From contig FJUW01000046.1 of NCBI GenBank assembly GCA_900074885.1, forward strand, positions 659,645-723,644: a DNA stretch of 64,000 bases. The letters run 5' to 3'. Each line of letters starts with the position of its first letter. The stretch's first letter is position 1. A model generated the notes under the pieces. That model ran no database searches. It was given only the letters and a program-made list of their open reading frames with translations, and was not told where the DNA came from. The stretch is from Rhynchosporium graminicola (lineage: Eukaryota > Ascomycota > Leotiomycetes > Helotiales > Ploettnerulaceae). Below are positions 10,612 to 21,390 of the stretch, piece by piece. A program made the position numbers and the translations under genes.

Positions 10612-12135
10612 TCACGCGTCATTCCCCGAGCTATCATCGTCGTCAATGACCTGTCCCTGCGCTGGCCTCTTGCGTTTGGACGCATCGCCACTCGTGAAGC
10701 TATCTTGATCGCCATCGCCCTCATCATTACCACGACCTCCCTTAGCCTGCTCATCCTTTCTATCCTGCTCCTCAGCTATAGCCTCAGCCTCCAATGCCGC
10801 ATCGAAAGCCGCCCCTGCTTCGCCGACAACAATAAGGCCCATCTTCTTCTTAGACTCATAATCATCAATGGCTTCAGACCCGACATTCTCAGCTGGCTCC
10901 CATGATAACGGCCAATTGCCAACCCATTTGATCAAATAGTATGTGACGACTTGCTTGTTTTTCTTTCCTACACTGTATTGCATCTCGTCTAGGATGGCAT
11001 CGACTTCGTAGACATCTTCTCCGAGATCCTCCTCTTCTTCTTCCTCTTCGACAGGACTTTGAGGAGCAGCTGTTTGGACCAAAGAAGCAGTGGACTGTTC
11101 TTCTTCTCTTTTCTTCTTGGCGAGGGACGAGTATTGTGAGAAATGTGGCGATTTCAGGGGAGTCTTCTTCGCAGGAGTGTTGCTTCTACTTTTCTTTCGC
11201 TTGTGATCTTCAGACATCTTTGCTGCCTCCAAGCTAGAAGCAGTAGCTATCGAATCGTCACGGATAGAGCGTCGTTGGCGTTTGGCTTCATTGGTGTTTG
11301 CTGATAACGAGACGCTTCGACTGAAAGAGGTTCGGTTTTGTCTGGATGAGCTTCTGGTATCTCTTGGCGTTGGCGTAAATGCTGCCAGCTGCCTCTTATC
11401 GGCCGACGAGGATTTAGGAGATGGGGATGGAAGAATATTATCTCTGAGCTTGGATCGGGGACGAGATTCCATAGTGCGGTTTAGCTGTGCTTCGATAGCA
11501 ATATCTGTTGGCAGCTCCTCATCCTCCTCGCTCTCCTCTGACTCCACCATATCCGCGAGACCACGTTGCTTTGAGGGCGATGCCAGAGTTGGCCTTTGCG
11601 GCGAGGTGAAAGATGGTTCTGGTTGCTCTATGGATGGTCGAGCAACACGAGATGCCGGCCCAATAACAGCCGTTGGTCTAAAGCTCTCAGCAGCACCGTG
11701 TTCATCCGGTAGCTCTACGAAAGCATGCTTCGGCTTTCTGCCAGGCTTGCCTTTCTTCTTCTGTGGTTGATCGTCATCACGTACTGCGGAAGTATTTTGA
11801 CCACTCTTTGACCCAGGACCACGACCTTCGCGCTCGAGAGCTTGCTGATACTCGTACTCCTCGAGAGTACAATCAGACACGTAATCGAGGACAGTTTCTG
11901 GTCTGGCGGTCATACGGAGATGAGGGGCATCGGGCCACGAAACCACGTAAACGATTTGGTGGTTCACTTCAAAGCTATGAACAATGATACCGTTCTTATC
12001 GTGGGCCAGCATGAGTGATATTGGTGCAAGGGGAGGTCCTGACTTGGGTACATACTCCGGTCGTTCGGCCACGACGAAGTCGAATTCAGCTTTCTCCATG
12101 AGCACGAGATGACCTGGATATCGGTTTAGCAACAT
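10612..12135 (-). CDS. chromodomain-containing nuclear protein
   Basis: One uninterrupted 507-codon frame with ATG at 12135 and stop at 10612. Residues 1-105 form a folded, motif-poor N-terminal module (LVLMEKAEFDFVVAERPEY). About 110-370 is disordered, basic and Ser/Pro-rich with several KRK/KKK nuclear-localisation-like clusters, ending in a Glu run. A chromodomain follows at about 375-432: YEVDAILDE, then YYLIKWVGNW, then SWEPAENV. HP1-type chromodomains bind methyl-lysine with three aromatics. The first (Tyr) and second (Trp of KW) are present, but the third position, usually F/Y in KWKGF, is Asn followed by Trp. The tail is acidic/basic low complexity. A chromatin-reader role is inferred from the domain. 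It is not HP1 itself, since no chromoshadow domain is visible. Confidence 0.85.
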   Translation of the reverse strand: MLLNRYPGHLVLMEKAEFDFVVAERPEYVPKSGPPLAPISLMLAHDKNGIIVHSFEVNHQIVYVVSWPDAPHLRMTARPETVLDYVSDCTLEEYEYQQALEREGRGPGSKSGQNTSAVRDDDQPQKKKGKPGRKPKHAFVELPDEHGAAESFRPTAVIGPASRVARPSIEQPEPSFTSPQRPTLASPSKQRGLADMVESEESEEDEELPTDIAIEAQLNRTMESRPRSKLRDNILPSPSPKSSSADKRQLAAFTPTPRDTRSSSRQNRTSFSRSVSLSANTNEAKRQRRSIRDDSIATASSLEAAKMSEDHKRKKSRSNTPAKKTPLKSPHFSQYSSLAKKKREEEQSTASLVQTAAPQSPVEEEEEEEDLGEDVYEVDAILDEMQYSVGKKNKQVVTYYLIKWVGNWPLSWEPAENVGSEAIDDYESKKKMGLIVVGEAGAAFDAALEAEAIAEEQDRKDEQAKGGRGNDEGDGDQDSFTSGDASKRKRPAQGQVIDDDDSSGNDA

Positions 12136-12985
12136 TTTGGTTTCGTTTCAGGGAAAACGGAGGGCCCGTAATATCTGATCAGGGACGCTGCCCCATAGTG
12201 GTATATAAGGACCCCAAGGGAAATGCAAGTGGTGAGTGTGGAGATGCTTACAGGTGGTTGGTCAGAACTGAGAAGTCAAAATATGTACGGTAGCTGAGGT
12301 ATGATGGCCTGAGGCCAATAATCCTGGCAAATAATGTAACGGAGTTGTAGTTGCGTTTAGTGTTGATGATATGATGTTTTGGAATTGGAATGGTCGACGA
12401 GAAAGGCTTTCAAGCAAACACACTGAGAAGAATTGGAGAGGATCAAAGGTGACGCGGGTGTTTCTAGAGAACTCGAATCCCTTCCTGCAAGCACTCCAAG
12501 CGTAGAGTGAATGAAACCTGTTTCCAGAGATACGAGGTGACGAAGGATGGAAGGACGATAGATTGAGATTGAGGCTATTTCAAGTGTTTCTGGTCGTATG
12601 ATAGATTAAGGAAACAGAGTTCGCTGGACGGGAGGTCTGTTGTATTCCTACGAGGCTAGGCAACTAACTGCGTCTTGGGCGAAGCACACTCATCAACCAG
12701 CAGAGTCATCTAAAAGTGACATGCACCGAAGTACTATTTTAGCCAATGTCTTATGATACTTCCAGAGAAATGAAAACTGAAGTCAGGATATCGTGTGAAG
12801 TCTCGTTCTCATAGTCGGGGAGAAATTTCACTGACTCTAATTAAGGTAGTTGGGCCACACCACAGTAGCCGCAGTGCCAAGAGCTGCCAAGCGCGTTATC
12901 ACGTGTTACTTTGCTCAGCTCCACCCAAGCTTCAAGCTTGATTTCGTCTCAAAATGCAGTCAACAGCGCAACCACATCATCAAAA
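12136..12985. promoter_or_regulatory. divergent intergenic region between chromodomain gene and PAM17
   Basis: An 850-bp region carrying both 5' flanks, as the genes are transcribed away from each other. No discrete motif can be named with confidence. An out-of-frame ATG at 12954 precedes the PAM17 start at 12986. Confidence 0.5.
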
Positions 12986-13773
12986 ATGCTAGGAACCACA
13001 ACCCCAACTCTGCGAACTGCAGCAATTGGCTGCAGGTTCCAATCCACACTCTTGACACCTTGCACATATACCATTGCCAGTCCTTCCATCCGCAGACATC
13101 AGAGCACATGCACAAACACAACAACATCTAAACGACGAGTCCAGCTACCCAAACGCAACATCACTCTCAGACCAACTTCCGCAAACTCAAGACACGCTTC
13201 GACGGCCACACCGCCCTCTTCATCTACACCTAGTTCCTCAGACGAAAGCACCCAGGTCCTAGACTGGAACACATTTTTCAAGCTCCGCAAGACGCGTCGG
13301 TGGTATCAATTAGGATCATCTGTCGGAACAGGACTGGGTGGATTTGTCGGTGGAGCACAGATCCTCACTATGTCGGATATGGATGCATTAGTTTCACAGC
13401 TTCCTCTGGATCCTTTCATTTCGCTGGGTTTGATCACATTCACATGTGGTGGTGTAGGCTGGCTCTTAGGACCGATCGTTGGAACAGGAGTCTTCAATTG
13501 GAGGAATAGGGAGTTTCGGGCTCAGATGGATATCAAGGAGAAAGAGTTCTACAGGAGGATTAAGATTTTCAGGGTTGATCCTTCGGCGAGCAGTATGGCG
13601 AATCCTGTGCCTGGTATGTTTATTAGCTCCCTTTGATTATGGTCTTTAAGTGGCGCTGACTGTCTGCTCCAGATTACTACGGCGAAAAGATTTCAAGCGT
13701 AGCAGGCTACAGGCAGTGGCTCAAAGATCAGCGAGCTTTCAACAAAAAGCGAACAACCTATATTCGAGCATAG
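12986..13773 (+). CDS. pam17: PAM17, presequence translocase-associated motor subunit
   Basis: Two exons, 12986-13613 and 13673-13773, with a 59-nt intron (gtatgt..ctccag) give 242 residues. The ATG at 12986 is the first in-frame ATG and starts an Arg/Ser/Thr-rich, acid-poor mitochondrial presequence (MLGTTTPTLRTAAIGCR). The conserved PAM17 core follows: DWNTFFKLRKTRRWYQ, two hydrophobic helices (QLGSSVGTGLGGFVGGAQIL and ISLGLITFTCGGVGWLLGP) and the soluble NREFRAQMDIKEKEFYRRIK segment. The C-terminal DYYGEKISSVAGYRQWLKDQ comes from exon 2. In yeast, Pam17 sits in the inner membrane and helps organise the Pam16-Pam18 J-complex of the TIM23 import motor. It is longer than the ~197-residue yeast protein, mainly in the presequence region. 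The identification is firm. Confidence 0.95.
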
Positions 13774-14635
13774 AACACTGGTCTTGGCGTAGGAAAATGA
13801 GACGAGTACGGAGACGAAATGATGGCTTGATGCAAGCACAATACATACTTTGTTATGTCACGCTAGGAACAGAAAGTCGCAAGCAGGGGGTACTGGAAGC
13901 CTAGCTGCAGAGAAACGGCATTCATGAGGACTCTCCCTCGTAGCAACAGAAGAAATTGTTGATTCGCATGGATAGAAGGCACAAGTCCGTAGTTGGAACG
14001 CACTGTGGAATCCACTTCTAGACTCCTTACTGGTTGCATTATCATTTCAGATGAATAGTTATTTACAAGGTTGTCTGAATTCGTATCCGGTGAAAGGAGA
14101 CGATACCTGTTGTGGTTTTTTCTATTCTGAAGCATTTACACAACTTACACAACACCGAATGTCTTTTCGTGACTTCAAACCAACTTCTTAGTCAAGTTAT
14201 ACAACATGTTCATGAATTTAAGTAGTGCATTACGCAAAGTGATCCAATCCTTGTTGGCTTGAAATCGTTGTCTTAGATAAGTAATAATACGTTCGTGGCT
14301 TCAGGTTAGTCTTCAGGCACAGTTATCTACTACCACCTGACTTCTGATTATTAATATCCTACCTATAATGATTTGGTGTTTTAGGTATTTCCTCAGTCAG
14401 AGTCGTCCGATACCCTCTTTCCTTTAAATCACCTTCTAAGCAAAGTTTGGTAAGATTTTCATTACTGCGAAATGCTACTCAAGCTAATTACACATTTCAT
14501 GGCGACAAATCGTAGAATAAGTTCAAGCTTCACAAGAGGCGAATCTGGTTCGCCTCCTTACGTATGTATACGGAGTACTTCAATCTACAAGCTCGTTATG
14601 AGGCTGTCTAACTGTATGATCAGATATGTGACAAC
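13774..14635. other. convergent intergenic region, about 860 bp
   Basis: Lies between two converging 3' ends. It is AT-rich, with only short frames (a 90-codon minus-strand frame at 13863-14135 without motifs). It probably holds two 3' UTRs and terminators. Confidence 0.5.
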
Positions 14636-15767
14636 TTATGCCGTGTCAGCACATTCATCCAACAACCTCTTCACACTCCCCAAAGCCCCTTCACAAAACC
14701 CCCTCATGCTCTCCTCATCCTCACACCCCATTCCACCCTTTCCGTCCCCCTTCTCACCACCATCAAAAACCTCAACGCTAAACCAGCACCTCGCTCCCGT
14801 CCCCAATACCGCTTTAGCAAACTCGACACATTGCTTCGTCAAAAAGCCTCCCTGATATAAACACGGTCTGAAATCGTGACTCCACCTCCCCCTCGGTCGT
14901 AATCCATCTATAGTCTTGTCCTCAAAAGGCACAGGGGGTCTATATACATCACTGATCTGCAAAACGTAGATCTTTTCCGCAGGAACAGTCTTAGTCAGTA
15001 AAGACGACGAGTACGCATATGAAAGTGCGAGTTTCTGCAGAGGACCGAGATGAGAGATTAAGCCCGAGTTGGTCGTTGGATCACCGTATTCCCCAGCGGC
15101 GGTTTGGAAGGTGTCGAGACACAATCCGATATTGGGACGATCGGCTAATTGCACAATAGACCAGACGTCTTGCCAGGTTGGAGCCACGGTAGCCCAGCAC
15201 CAGTTTTCGTAGGCGAGGCGGAAGCTATGAGGAGCGAGGAAGTCTGCAAGAGCTGCGAGATCTGCCGCGAGGTCGGTCTTGGATGTTGACATGTTTGGTG
15301 AATCGGAAGAGCCGACCTGTGTTGCTTATTAGACGCAAGGGAAGCGAGAAGTGGCGAGTGACAGAGGGAGGGATAAATACCTGCAACATATCTGTCCCGA
15401 CAGCCTGCATAATCCTGATCCAGCCCTTCGCTCTACTCAAAGCATCCTCTCTCTCCTTAGAATTCTTTTCCCAGCCTTCAAAATTGGCAAAGGGTTGCAA
15501 CATCATGATACCCAAATTATATTTTTCACAGAGCTTCTTGACTTCCTCGCCTGCGGAGCAAAGACTATCGTAGTCATCTTCTGCTATATCTTTCTTGTGA
15601 AAAGATGATGCAAAGGAAAGAAGATCTGGGAATCCGAGTTCTATGGCCTGGAAACGTGATCTGGAGATAGCGGATAACTTGGACTCAAGTGGCGAAGTTG
15701 ATTTTCCGACTGAAACGCTGGCAAATGATAGTGGGATATCTCTGAGGGAGGCTCTTGAGATGGTCAT
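14636..15767 (-). CDS. 3-dehydroshikimate-dehydratase-like TIM-barrel enzyme
   Basis: Exons 15381-15767 and 14636-15316 flank a 64-nt intron (gtattt..aacacag) and encode 355 residues, close to the ~350-360 of fungal qa-4/qutC enzymes. Landmarks of the xylose-isomerase-like/AP-endonuclease-2 barrel are IELGFPDLLSF, LGIMMLQPFANFEGW, RLAYENWCWATVAPTW, RPNIGLCLDTFQ, YVLQISDVYRPP and the late WFSVEVFDGG strand. These align in order with 3-dehydroshikimate dehydratase, which converts dehydroshikimate to protocatechuate for quinate catabolism using a divalent metal held by Glu, Asp, Gln and Glu. Matching Glu (YENW), Asp (CLDTF), Gln (LQIS) and Glu (VEVF) are all present. There is no quinate gene cluster around it, so the physiological substrate is uncertain; a sugar-phosphate isomerase of the same fold is the alternative. 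Confidence 0.85.
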
Positions 15768-16117
15768 TATGAAATGAGGCTTGACAATCCGTAAAGCAGT
15801 GATAAAAACTTCAAATGGTTGTGAAGCAGAGAGGGGATATAATGCAAAATGAGAGATGACGTCGTTGGTCTGAAGGGTTTTACACGTGACAGAATCGGAA
15901 GCTTTGCAGGAGATCTAGAGTGGTCTAATAGTTATTAGATGGTGTGAATACTGCTGGCAGATCTTGAGACGTGTTGCGACTAGAAGTACATGCTGAAGAC
16001 ATTGCTGTGCTCTACAGGACCCCAACAGAAAACGTCCACGAGTTTGATACCCCTCCCCGAAAACGCCAGAACACCATGCTGTAAAAAGACATACCAAGAT
16101 TCTCCGTCCTTGTCATT
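15768..16117. other. spacer of about 350 bp between two leftward genes
   Basis: Promoter of the dehydratase-like gene and 3' flank of SLX9. No gene and no nameable motif. Confidence 0.5.
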
Positions 16118-16774
16118 CTACTTCTTCTCTTCAAAAGCCGGATGCTTCTCCATATTCGCATTTACCCAGGCCCTCAGCGCCGCAAATCTATTGACCGTAG
16201 GATTCAAGACAGGCGCCACAGAAGCAGAGACAGCAACACCATCCACTGCATCCATAGCCATACCAATCCCAGGAATCGAATCCTCCTCCTGCCCACCCGC
16301 CATAATGACCGCCATGTTCTTCGTAAACCTCTCCCTCTCCATCCTCTCTAACTTCTCCTTCCTCTTCCTCGCCCCAGGTTTACTCTTCAGACTCGCCATC
16401 TTCATCTTGCCCTCTCCCCCACCCTTTGCCTCCTTAACAAGCTCTCCAACATCTGGCAATGCATCTGCGAGACTTTCAAGCGTAGTGACGAGTTTCTTGC
16501 TAGGCCTCCGGCGTTTGAGAGGTTTCTGGTGCGCTTTCTCGATGCGGTTGAGGAAGGAGGAGTGTTTGATGATCCGCTTGTCTTTCTTGGAGTTTATAAA
16601 GCTATCGGATATTATGGCGCCTTCGCGATGCTTTGGGGGAGGTCGTGCGATCATTCCGGAGCCTGAATTCGAGATTTTGGTGCGGATGGGGGGGCGCTTT
16701 TTAGGTGCTGTTGGAGCCTGTGACTGAATTAGCAAAGATATGCCAATATATCGGATAAGCGACAGCAATACCAT
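16118..16774 (-). CDS. slx9: SLX9-like ribosome biogenesis protein
   Basis: Best model: exon 1 supplies only the start codon (16772-16774), followed by a 54-nt intron (gtattg..ctaattcagtcacag) and exon 2 at 16118-16717. This gives a 200-residue protein that begins MAPTAPKKRPP. Family features are the basic, Lys/Arg-rich composition, the KKDKRIIKHSSFLNRI segment near residue 55, the SLADALPDVGELV stretch, a KSKPGARKRKEKLERMERER basic helix and the conserved C-terminal NPTVNRFAALRAWVNANMEK. Yeast Slx9 takes part in pre-40S maturation and nuclear export. The intron length is a multiple of three and contains no stop, so retention would give a readable protein with a hydrophobic N-terminal extension (MVLLSLIRYIGISLL). 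The gene is divergent from UBA4. Confidence 0.88.
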   Translation of the reverse strand: MVLLSLIRYIGISLLIQSQAPTAPKKRPPIRTKISNSGSGMIARPPPKHREGAIISDSFINSKKDKRIIKHSSFLNRIEKAHQKPLKRRRPSKKLVTTLESLADALPDVGELVKEAKGGGEGKMKMASLKSKPGARKRKEKLERMERERFTKNMAVIMAGGQEEDSIPGIGMAMDAVDGVAVSASVAPVLNPTVNRFAALRAWVNANMEKHPAFEEKK

Positions 16775-16970
16775 GATTATGGATTCAGCTCTCTCAGGCA
16801 GGTTCGCTGCGTGTTGTGGGAGTAAGAATGGGGATTTGTTGTGGTGGAAATAATTTGCCTGTCGTCGAAGGGATCCCGCTTGTCAGAAATACAGTCAGTA
16901 TATGGTAGCTTTTTTCGGGGGGCCATTTCGCACCCCAAGCCTAAAATCGACATCATCCCTCTTCTAAATC
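16775..16970. promoter_or_regulatory. 196-bp divergent promoter, SLX9 / UBA4
   Basis: The two start codons face away from each other with only 196 bp between them, so both core promoters must overlap here. No TATA-like element or named factor site is convincing. Confidence 0.7.
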
Positions 16971-18792
16971 ATGAATTCAGCCACAACAAGCGCCGAAGCT
17001 TTAAGAAACCAAATCGCAGTAACAGAAAGCGAACTCAAAAGATTGAAAGAGCAATTAGCTCCGCTGGAAGCTCAAGATGCAGCAGCACAGAAAGGAATTG
17101 TGGGGTTGAATCTCAATGCTGGTCTCGTGATTGAAGATGACAATCCAAGTGAGAGGAAATGGCCATTATGCGAGGAGGAGTATAGAAGATATGGAAGACA
17201 GATGATCGTTCCTAGTATTGGAATTCAAGGTCTCTTATCCCATTTCTATTTTATACTATTTTATAGAGATCCAGTTTTCAAATTCGGTAACTGATGTGTA
17301 ATCCTAGGCCAGCTTCGTCTGAAAAATGCATCAGTCCTCATAGTTGGTGCAGGCGGCTTGGGCTGCCCAGCAGCAGCTTATCTCGCTGGAGCCGGTGTTG
17401 GTACTATCGGTTTCATTGATGGAGATGAAGTCGAGACATCGAATCTTCATCGTCAGATTTTGCACAGTACTGCTAAAGTCGGAATGAAGAAAGTCGAGAG
17501 TGCAATGTTATACCTCAAGAGGTATGTTATATTCTCGTTTTCTCTACTTCACTGCTCTGATGTACAATCACACTTATCTTGAGATTAAATTCCTTTTAGC
17601 AGCCAAAAAGGCTTGGAAGAACTTCCGAGCATACCTGGTTGTACAGATATTAACATCACTCAGTCTCAATCCCAACCCTACTTACATTACCCACCCAACA
17701 CACCTCACGCCTCAGAACAGTATCTCAATAGCCGCCCCCTACGACCTCATCCTAGACTGTACCGATCACCCCACCTCCCGCTATCTCATCTCAGACATCT
17801 GTGTACTCCTCCAAAAACCACTCGTTTCCGCCTCAGCATTACGAACCGATGGCCAACTTATAGTACTCAACTCACCTCCATTACCAGCTGGCAATGCAGC
17901 AGGAGGTCCTTGCTACAGATGCGTGTTCCCGAAACCTCCGCCTGTGGAAAGTGTGGTCAGTTGTGGGGATGGAGGAATCCTAGGGCCGGTTGTGGGTGTT
18001 ATGGGTGTGCTACAGGCGTTGGAAGCCTTGAAGTTGATTGTAGGAGGGAAGTTGAAATCACAGCCTACTGTAACGCCAACCCTGAACTCGGGTCCAGAAT
18101 CAAGTCCTGATACCAAGGAAAATGATGGAACGAAAGCTACATCGACACCAGTACAAACAACAATGATCCTCTTCTCATCCAACAGCTCGCCTCCCTTCCG
18201 AACCGTCCGTCTCCGAGCCCGCCGGCTAAATTGTTTCGCCTGCTCCTCTTCCGCAAGCCTAACACTCGAAAGCCTCACAAGCGGAAGCCTAGACTACGTT
18301 TTATTCTGCGGCGTAAACGCACCGATCAGCATTCTCACCCCCGAGGAGCGAATATCCGCAAAAGAATACAGTAACGTCCACGCAGCTCAACAGAGCCAGA
18401 AGACCGGAAGTGAGACCCACCTCCTAATCGATGTCCGTGAAAAAGTCCAATTTGACATCTGCTCCCTGCCAAACAGCATCAACATCCCCTTTTCAACTTT
18501 CCAAAACCCCAATAACCCCATACAATTTCCACGCCAGCTTCCTCAGTCACCTGCATCCTCGCAGGAAAGCCAGATCGCATCGCCAACATCCGAGAAACAG
18601 ATCTTAGAAACCCTGTTCAACGATCCCGCAACACCAATCTATGTGATGTGCCGTCTAGGAAACGATTCCCAGCTCGTGACGAGGAAGTTAAAAGATAGCG
18701 AATTTGGCAAGGGAGGCAGGATTATACTTGATGTCAAAGGAGGATTGAAGGCATGGAAGCAGGATGTCGATTCATCTTGGCCTGAGTATTAG
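16971..18792 (+). CDS. uba4: UBA4, Urm1-activating adenylyltransferase/sulfurtransferase
   Basis: Three exons (16971-17229, 17308-17521, 17664-18792) give 533 residues. An N-terminal coiled segment (about 5-40) is followed by an E1/ThiF-MoeB domain. That domain shows the ATP-binding GAGGLGCP near residue 100, [17 protein letters not shown], a CYRC pair near 242 and a CFAC pair near 347 that fit the structural zinc, and a [15 protein letters not shown] segment with a candidate catalytic Cys. A rhodanese domain starts at about 410 ([12 protein letters not shown]) and carries the persulfide Cys in CRLGND near 486. Uba4/MOCS3 adenylates and thiocarboxylates the ubiquitin-like Urm1 for tRNA wobble-uridine thiolation and urmylation; in filamentous fungi (cnxF) it also serves molybdopterin synthase. 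Intron 2 is 142 nt, unusually long here; joining at [11 protein letters not shown] restores the family sequence. Confidence 0.95.
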
Positions 18793-19899
18793 GTAGCGGG
18801 ATTGGGTACTACGTTTCCCAGGGCAATTCCTAAGTATTAGGCACGGGAAGCAGTTCCAATTTCTATTCATCTCTGGTATATTCTAGCCCTCAGCCCGAAT
18901 TCGGTTAGTGCATCGTGTCGTCCGGTCGGCCGTTATCAGTATATACCTAGGTAAGGCAAACGATGTGAAGCGAGTATTTAAAAGTGGTCAACACATGCAT
19001 GAAACCATGAGGAAAAGATGGGAATTCTAGTACAAGTCACTGCCATCCAAACTCCATGTATAGAGCCATCATCTCTTCAAGTAATTCCTCATCTCCTCGT
19101 TCTCTTTCATATCTTAAGCCTTTTCCGATCTCTTCCTTTCATCTCACCCCTTCATCTCTTCACCTCGACGGACTCGTCCCTCCTGTTACACATCTCTGAT
19201 TCTAACATTCTATCAAATCACAAAATGAAGTCAAAATCGCACTTCACCGGCCTACAAAGTGTTCCGGGTTTCGAATTCTCCATTTGGGACTTAATCTAGT
19301 GCTACCGTCCGCGTCAGCTACCCTAGAAGCATTTCTTCGTGCAATTCTCTATAATATTCCTTCCCTGCAATAAGTCATGCACCTGAGCTGATTTTATTTC
19401 ATGGCTCAGTTGGTGATCCCACCAAAAGTCTCTAACCGGAGCATATCACGCCATGCCAAGTCCCTCCTGTGCAGCCCTGTTCCACGAATCCTGCCCTCAG
19501 CTCATGAAAGCTAGCATAGCCAGACCAGGACATCCCTCAAAAACCATGCATCGTCGACTCTCGTTTTTCGTATTGTCTCGGAAACGTGTAAACAACATGA
19601 GCGCATTGAAACGTTCAATCGTACTCCTTGAGTTTGTATATAAAGTTCCGTGTAAAGAAATACCTCAAACTCCGCACGCCCTCGCTTCCGCTTTCTTTCC
19701 CCGCTGCTTCATCAATTCGTAGTTACATGTATCTAGAAAAGTATTTACGAGTCGATACGTGGAGGACTTCGTGAATCCGTCTTGCCTACCTTGCCAAACG
19801 GAGACGAGGAGCGTGAATCTTCAGTTCTGTAGACAAACAAATCAGCACTAACCCAAAATAAATACTCCCTACTCCCAGTAGAGTAAAAAAGAGATGAAC
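18793..19899. other. convergent intergenic region, about 1.1 kb
   Basis: 3' flanks of UBA4 and of the NEDD8 protease. A pyrimidine-rich stretch at about 19090-19200 leads into an ATG with promoter-like context (atcacaaaatg, 19225), but the frame closes after 24 codons. An 89-codon frame at 19453-19722 has no recognisable features. Neither is called. Confidence 0.45.
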
Positions 19900-20854
19900 T
19901 CACGATCTCCTTCTCTCACCCTCCTTCCTAAATCCCTCAATAGTCTTCAACATCTCCTTCCTCCCACCATTCGCATCCACCAACTTGCCTCCCATACTCA
20001 TGCTTACCTTCTCCTTCGCATTCGCACTCAGCAGCCTCTTCAGCAGCAAATGCCTCATTTGTATACACACGTAAACCCCACAATCACTGCTGTTCTCCTG
20101 CTGCGGACTATCCTCCAAATTCATAAACCTTAAAGGTTTGCCAAGTAACTGCGAGATTTTGTTCGTCGCGAGCATGGCTTCGTTGTAGTTGGAGGGAGAG
20201 AGCGAGTCGTAGTGGAATGCAACGCCATCGATCACGGATACGAGAAGGAGAGACCAATGCGAGCCGCCTTCGGCGACCGAGACGTTGCGCGCGTCGTTTA
20301 TGGGGAGAAAGATATGTGTTGTGCGTGTGAAATCGGGGAGGGCGTCTTTCAGTGTAAGGGGATCAGGTGTGCGCATCAACATGAATGCCATAGAGGGGCG
20401 GAGGAGTACAATGTGGGAGGCGGGGTATTTGCGGAGTTCTTCGCGCTCGAGATACCTGTTGTAGTAGCATTGTCAATGAGGATAATCCCGAGGACTTCGT
20501 AGATTTGGGTCTTACTCTTCCCAGAATGCAATTGTCTGTGAAGTTTCGTGTTAGTTGAAAGGTATTGTACACAGCACGAGGTAGTGGAACATACGTTATC
20601 TGTCAGCCAGTCATTCTTCAGCGTGTCCACATCCTCCTTCGTCACTATCCAGCAATCAGTTCCAGTCCAGCTTTATGACCTTGATCCGCACAACGTACAT
20701 CGGATATCGTAATCTGCGGAGTGTCAGTCAATATGATTCGAAGCAAAGGTAGAAGTTATACCCAAGGGTACTCACAGCTAAGATACGCATCATCCGGCGC
20801 CAACTTTAGCCATCCCATCCGCTTGGTCAGCCAATTCCTCGCAAGAAGACCCAT
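19900..20854 (-). CDS. den1: NEDD8-specific cysteine protease (DEN1/SENP8 type, family C48)
   Basis: Five exons: 20776-20854, 20699-20713 (15 nt), 20595-20644, 20516-20535 (20 nt) and 19900-20455. All junctions keep frame, and the product has 239 residues, the usual size for this family. Landmarks are APDDAYLSYYDIRLTKEDV, then WLTDNTIAFWEEYLE, then PSMAFML. The catalytic residues fit His in GGSHWSLLL (about 121), Asp in FHYDSLSPSN (about 137) and Cys in NSSDCGVYVC (about 180). DEN1 enzymes process NEDD8 and strip it from substrates, and in Aspergillus they affect development. The first in-frame ATG is at 20854; a second at 20818 (MGWLKLAPDD) fits family N-termini better and may be the real start. 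An out-of-frame ATG five bases upstream of the first could dampen its use. Confidence 0.9.
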
Positions 20855-20916
20855 TGCATTTCTTCCTCTTATCGCTTCATTCTCATCCAATGTACTGTGC
20901 TTGTCTCGGGAGACAA

Positions 20917-20937
20917 ACAGACAGACAGACAGACAGA
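20917..20937. repeat. ACAG tetranucleotide microsatellite
   Basis: Five perfect ACAG units in the 5' flank of the NEDD8 protease gene. Confidence 0.9.
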
Positions 20938-21390
20938 ACCTCGGGATCTAAATTTATAGGGTATAGACTAAGAAGGGCTGGCACCTACCGAATCCCCGAA
21001 GTGTCTACTCACTCTCCCCTTGAAAGGATGGAAACCGTCGCGGCCCATAGTATCTGCTTTATCTGCTTGTGCGATTCGAAGTCCTTCCTTGAAAAGGGTA
21101 CCTCTTCTCGAAGTTGGTGGGGTAAGGCTGGTGGGGGAGGTCGATAATTCCGCAGTCGAAGGTGCAGGAGTGGAAATGGGCGCGAGCAGCTTACAAGACA
21201 GCTGGATAAGACGCTGAAAATCCGAAGTTAGCTAAGTCGTGACTTTACTCTCTCCTGTTGTGGTATCGATGTTGTTGACGTCTTAATCTGGTGTTGCGGC
21301 CTCGAGACTGCGAGGCGGGAATGTCGAGTCCCCGACCCCAAGTCTTGGTCCGGCCCGCTTCTATAACTACAATTATATAATGTACCCAAC

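Noticed and set aside
21280..21345. Hairpin-rich tract resembling part of a tRNA
   Set aside because: Only one stem (gtcgagtccccgac) forms; no cloverleaf.
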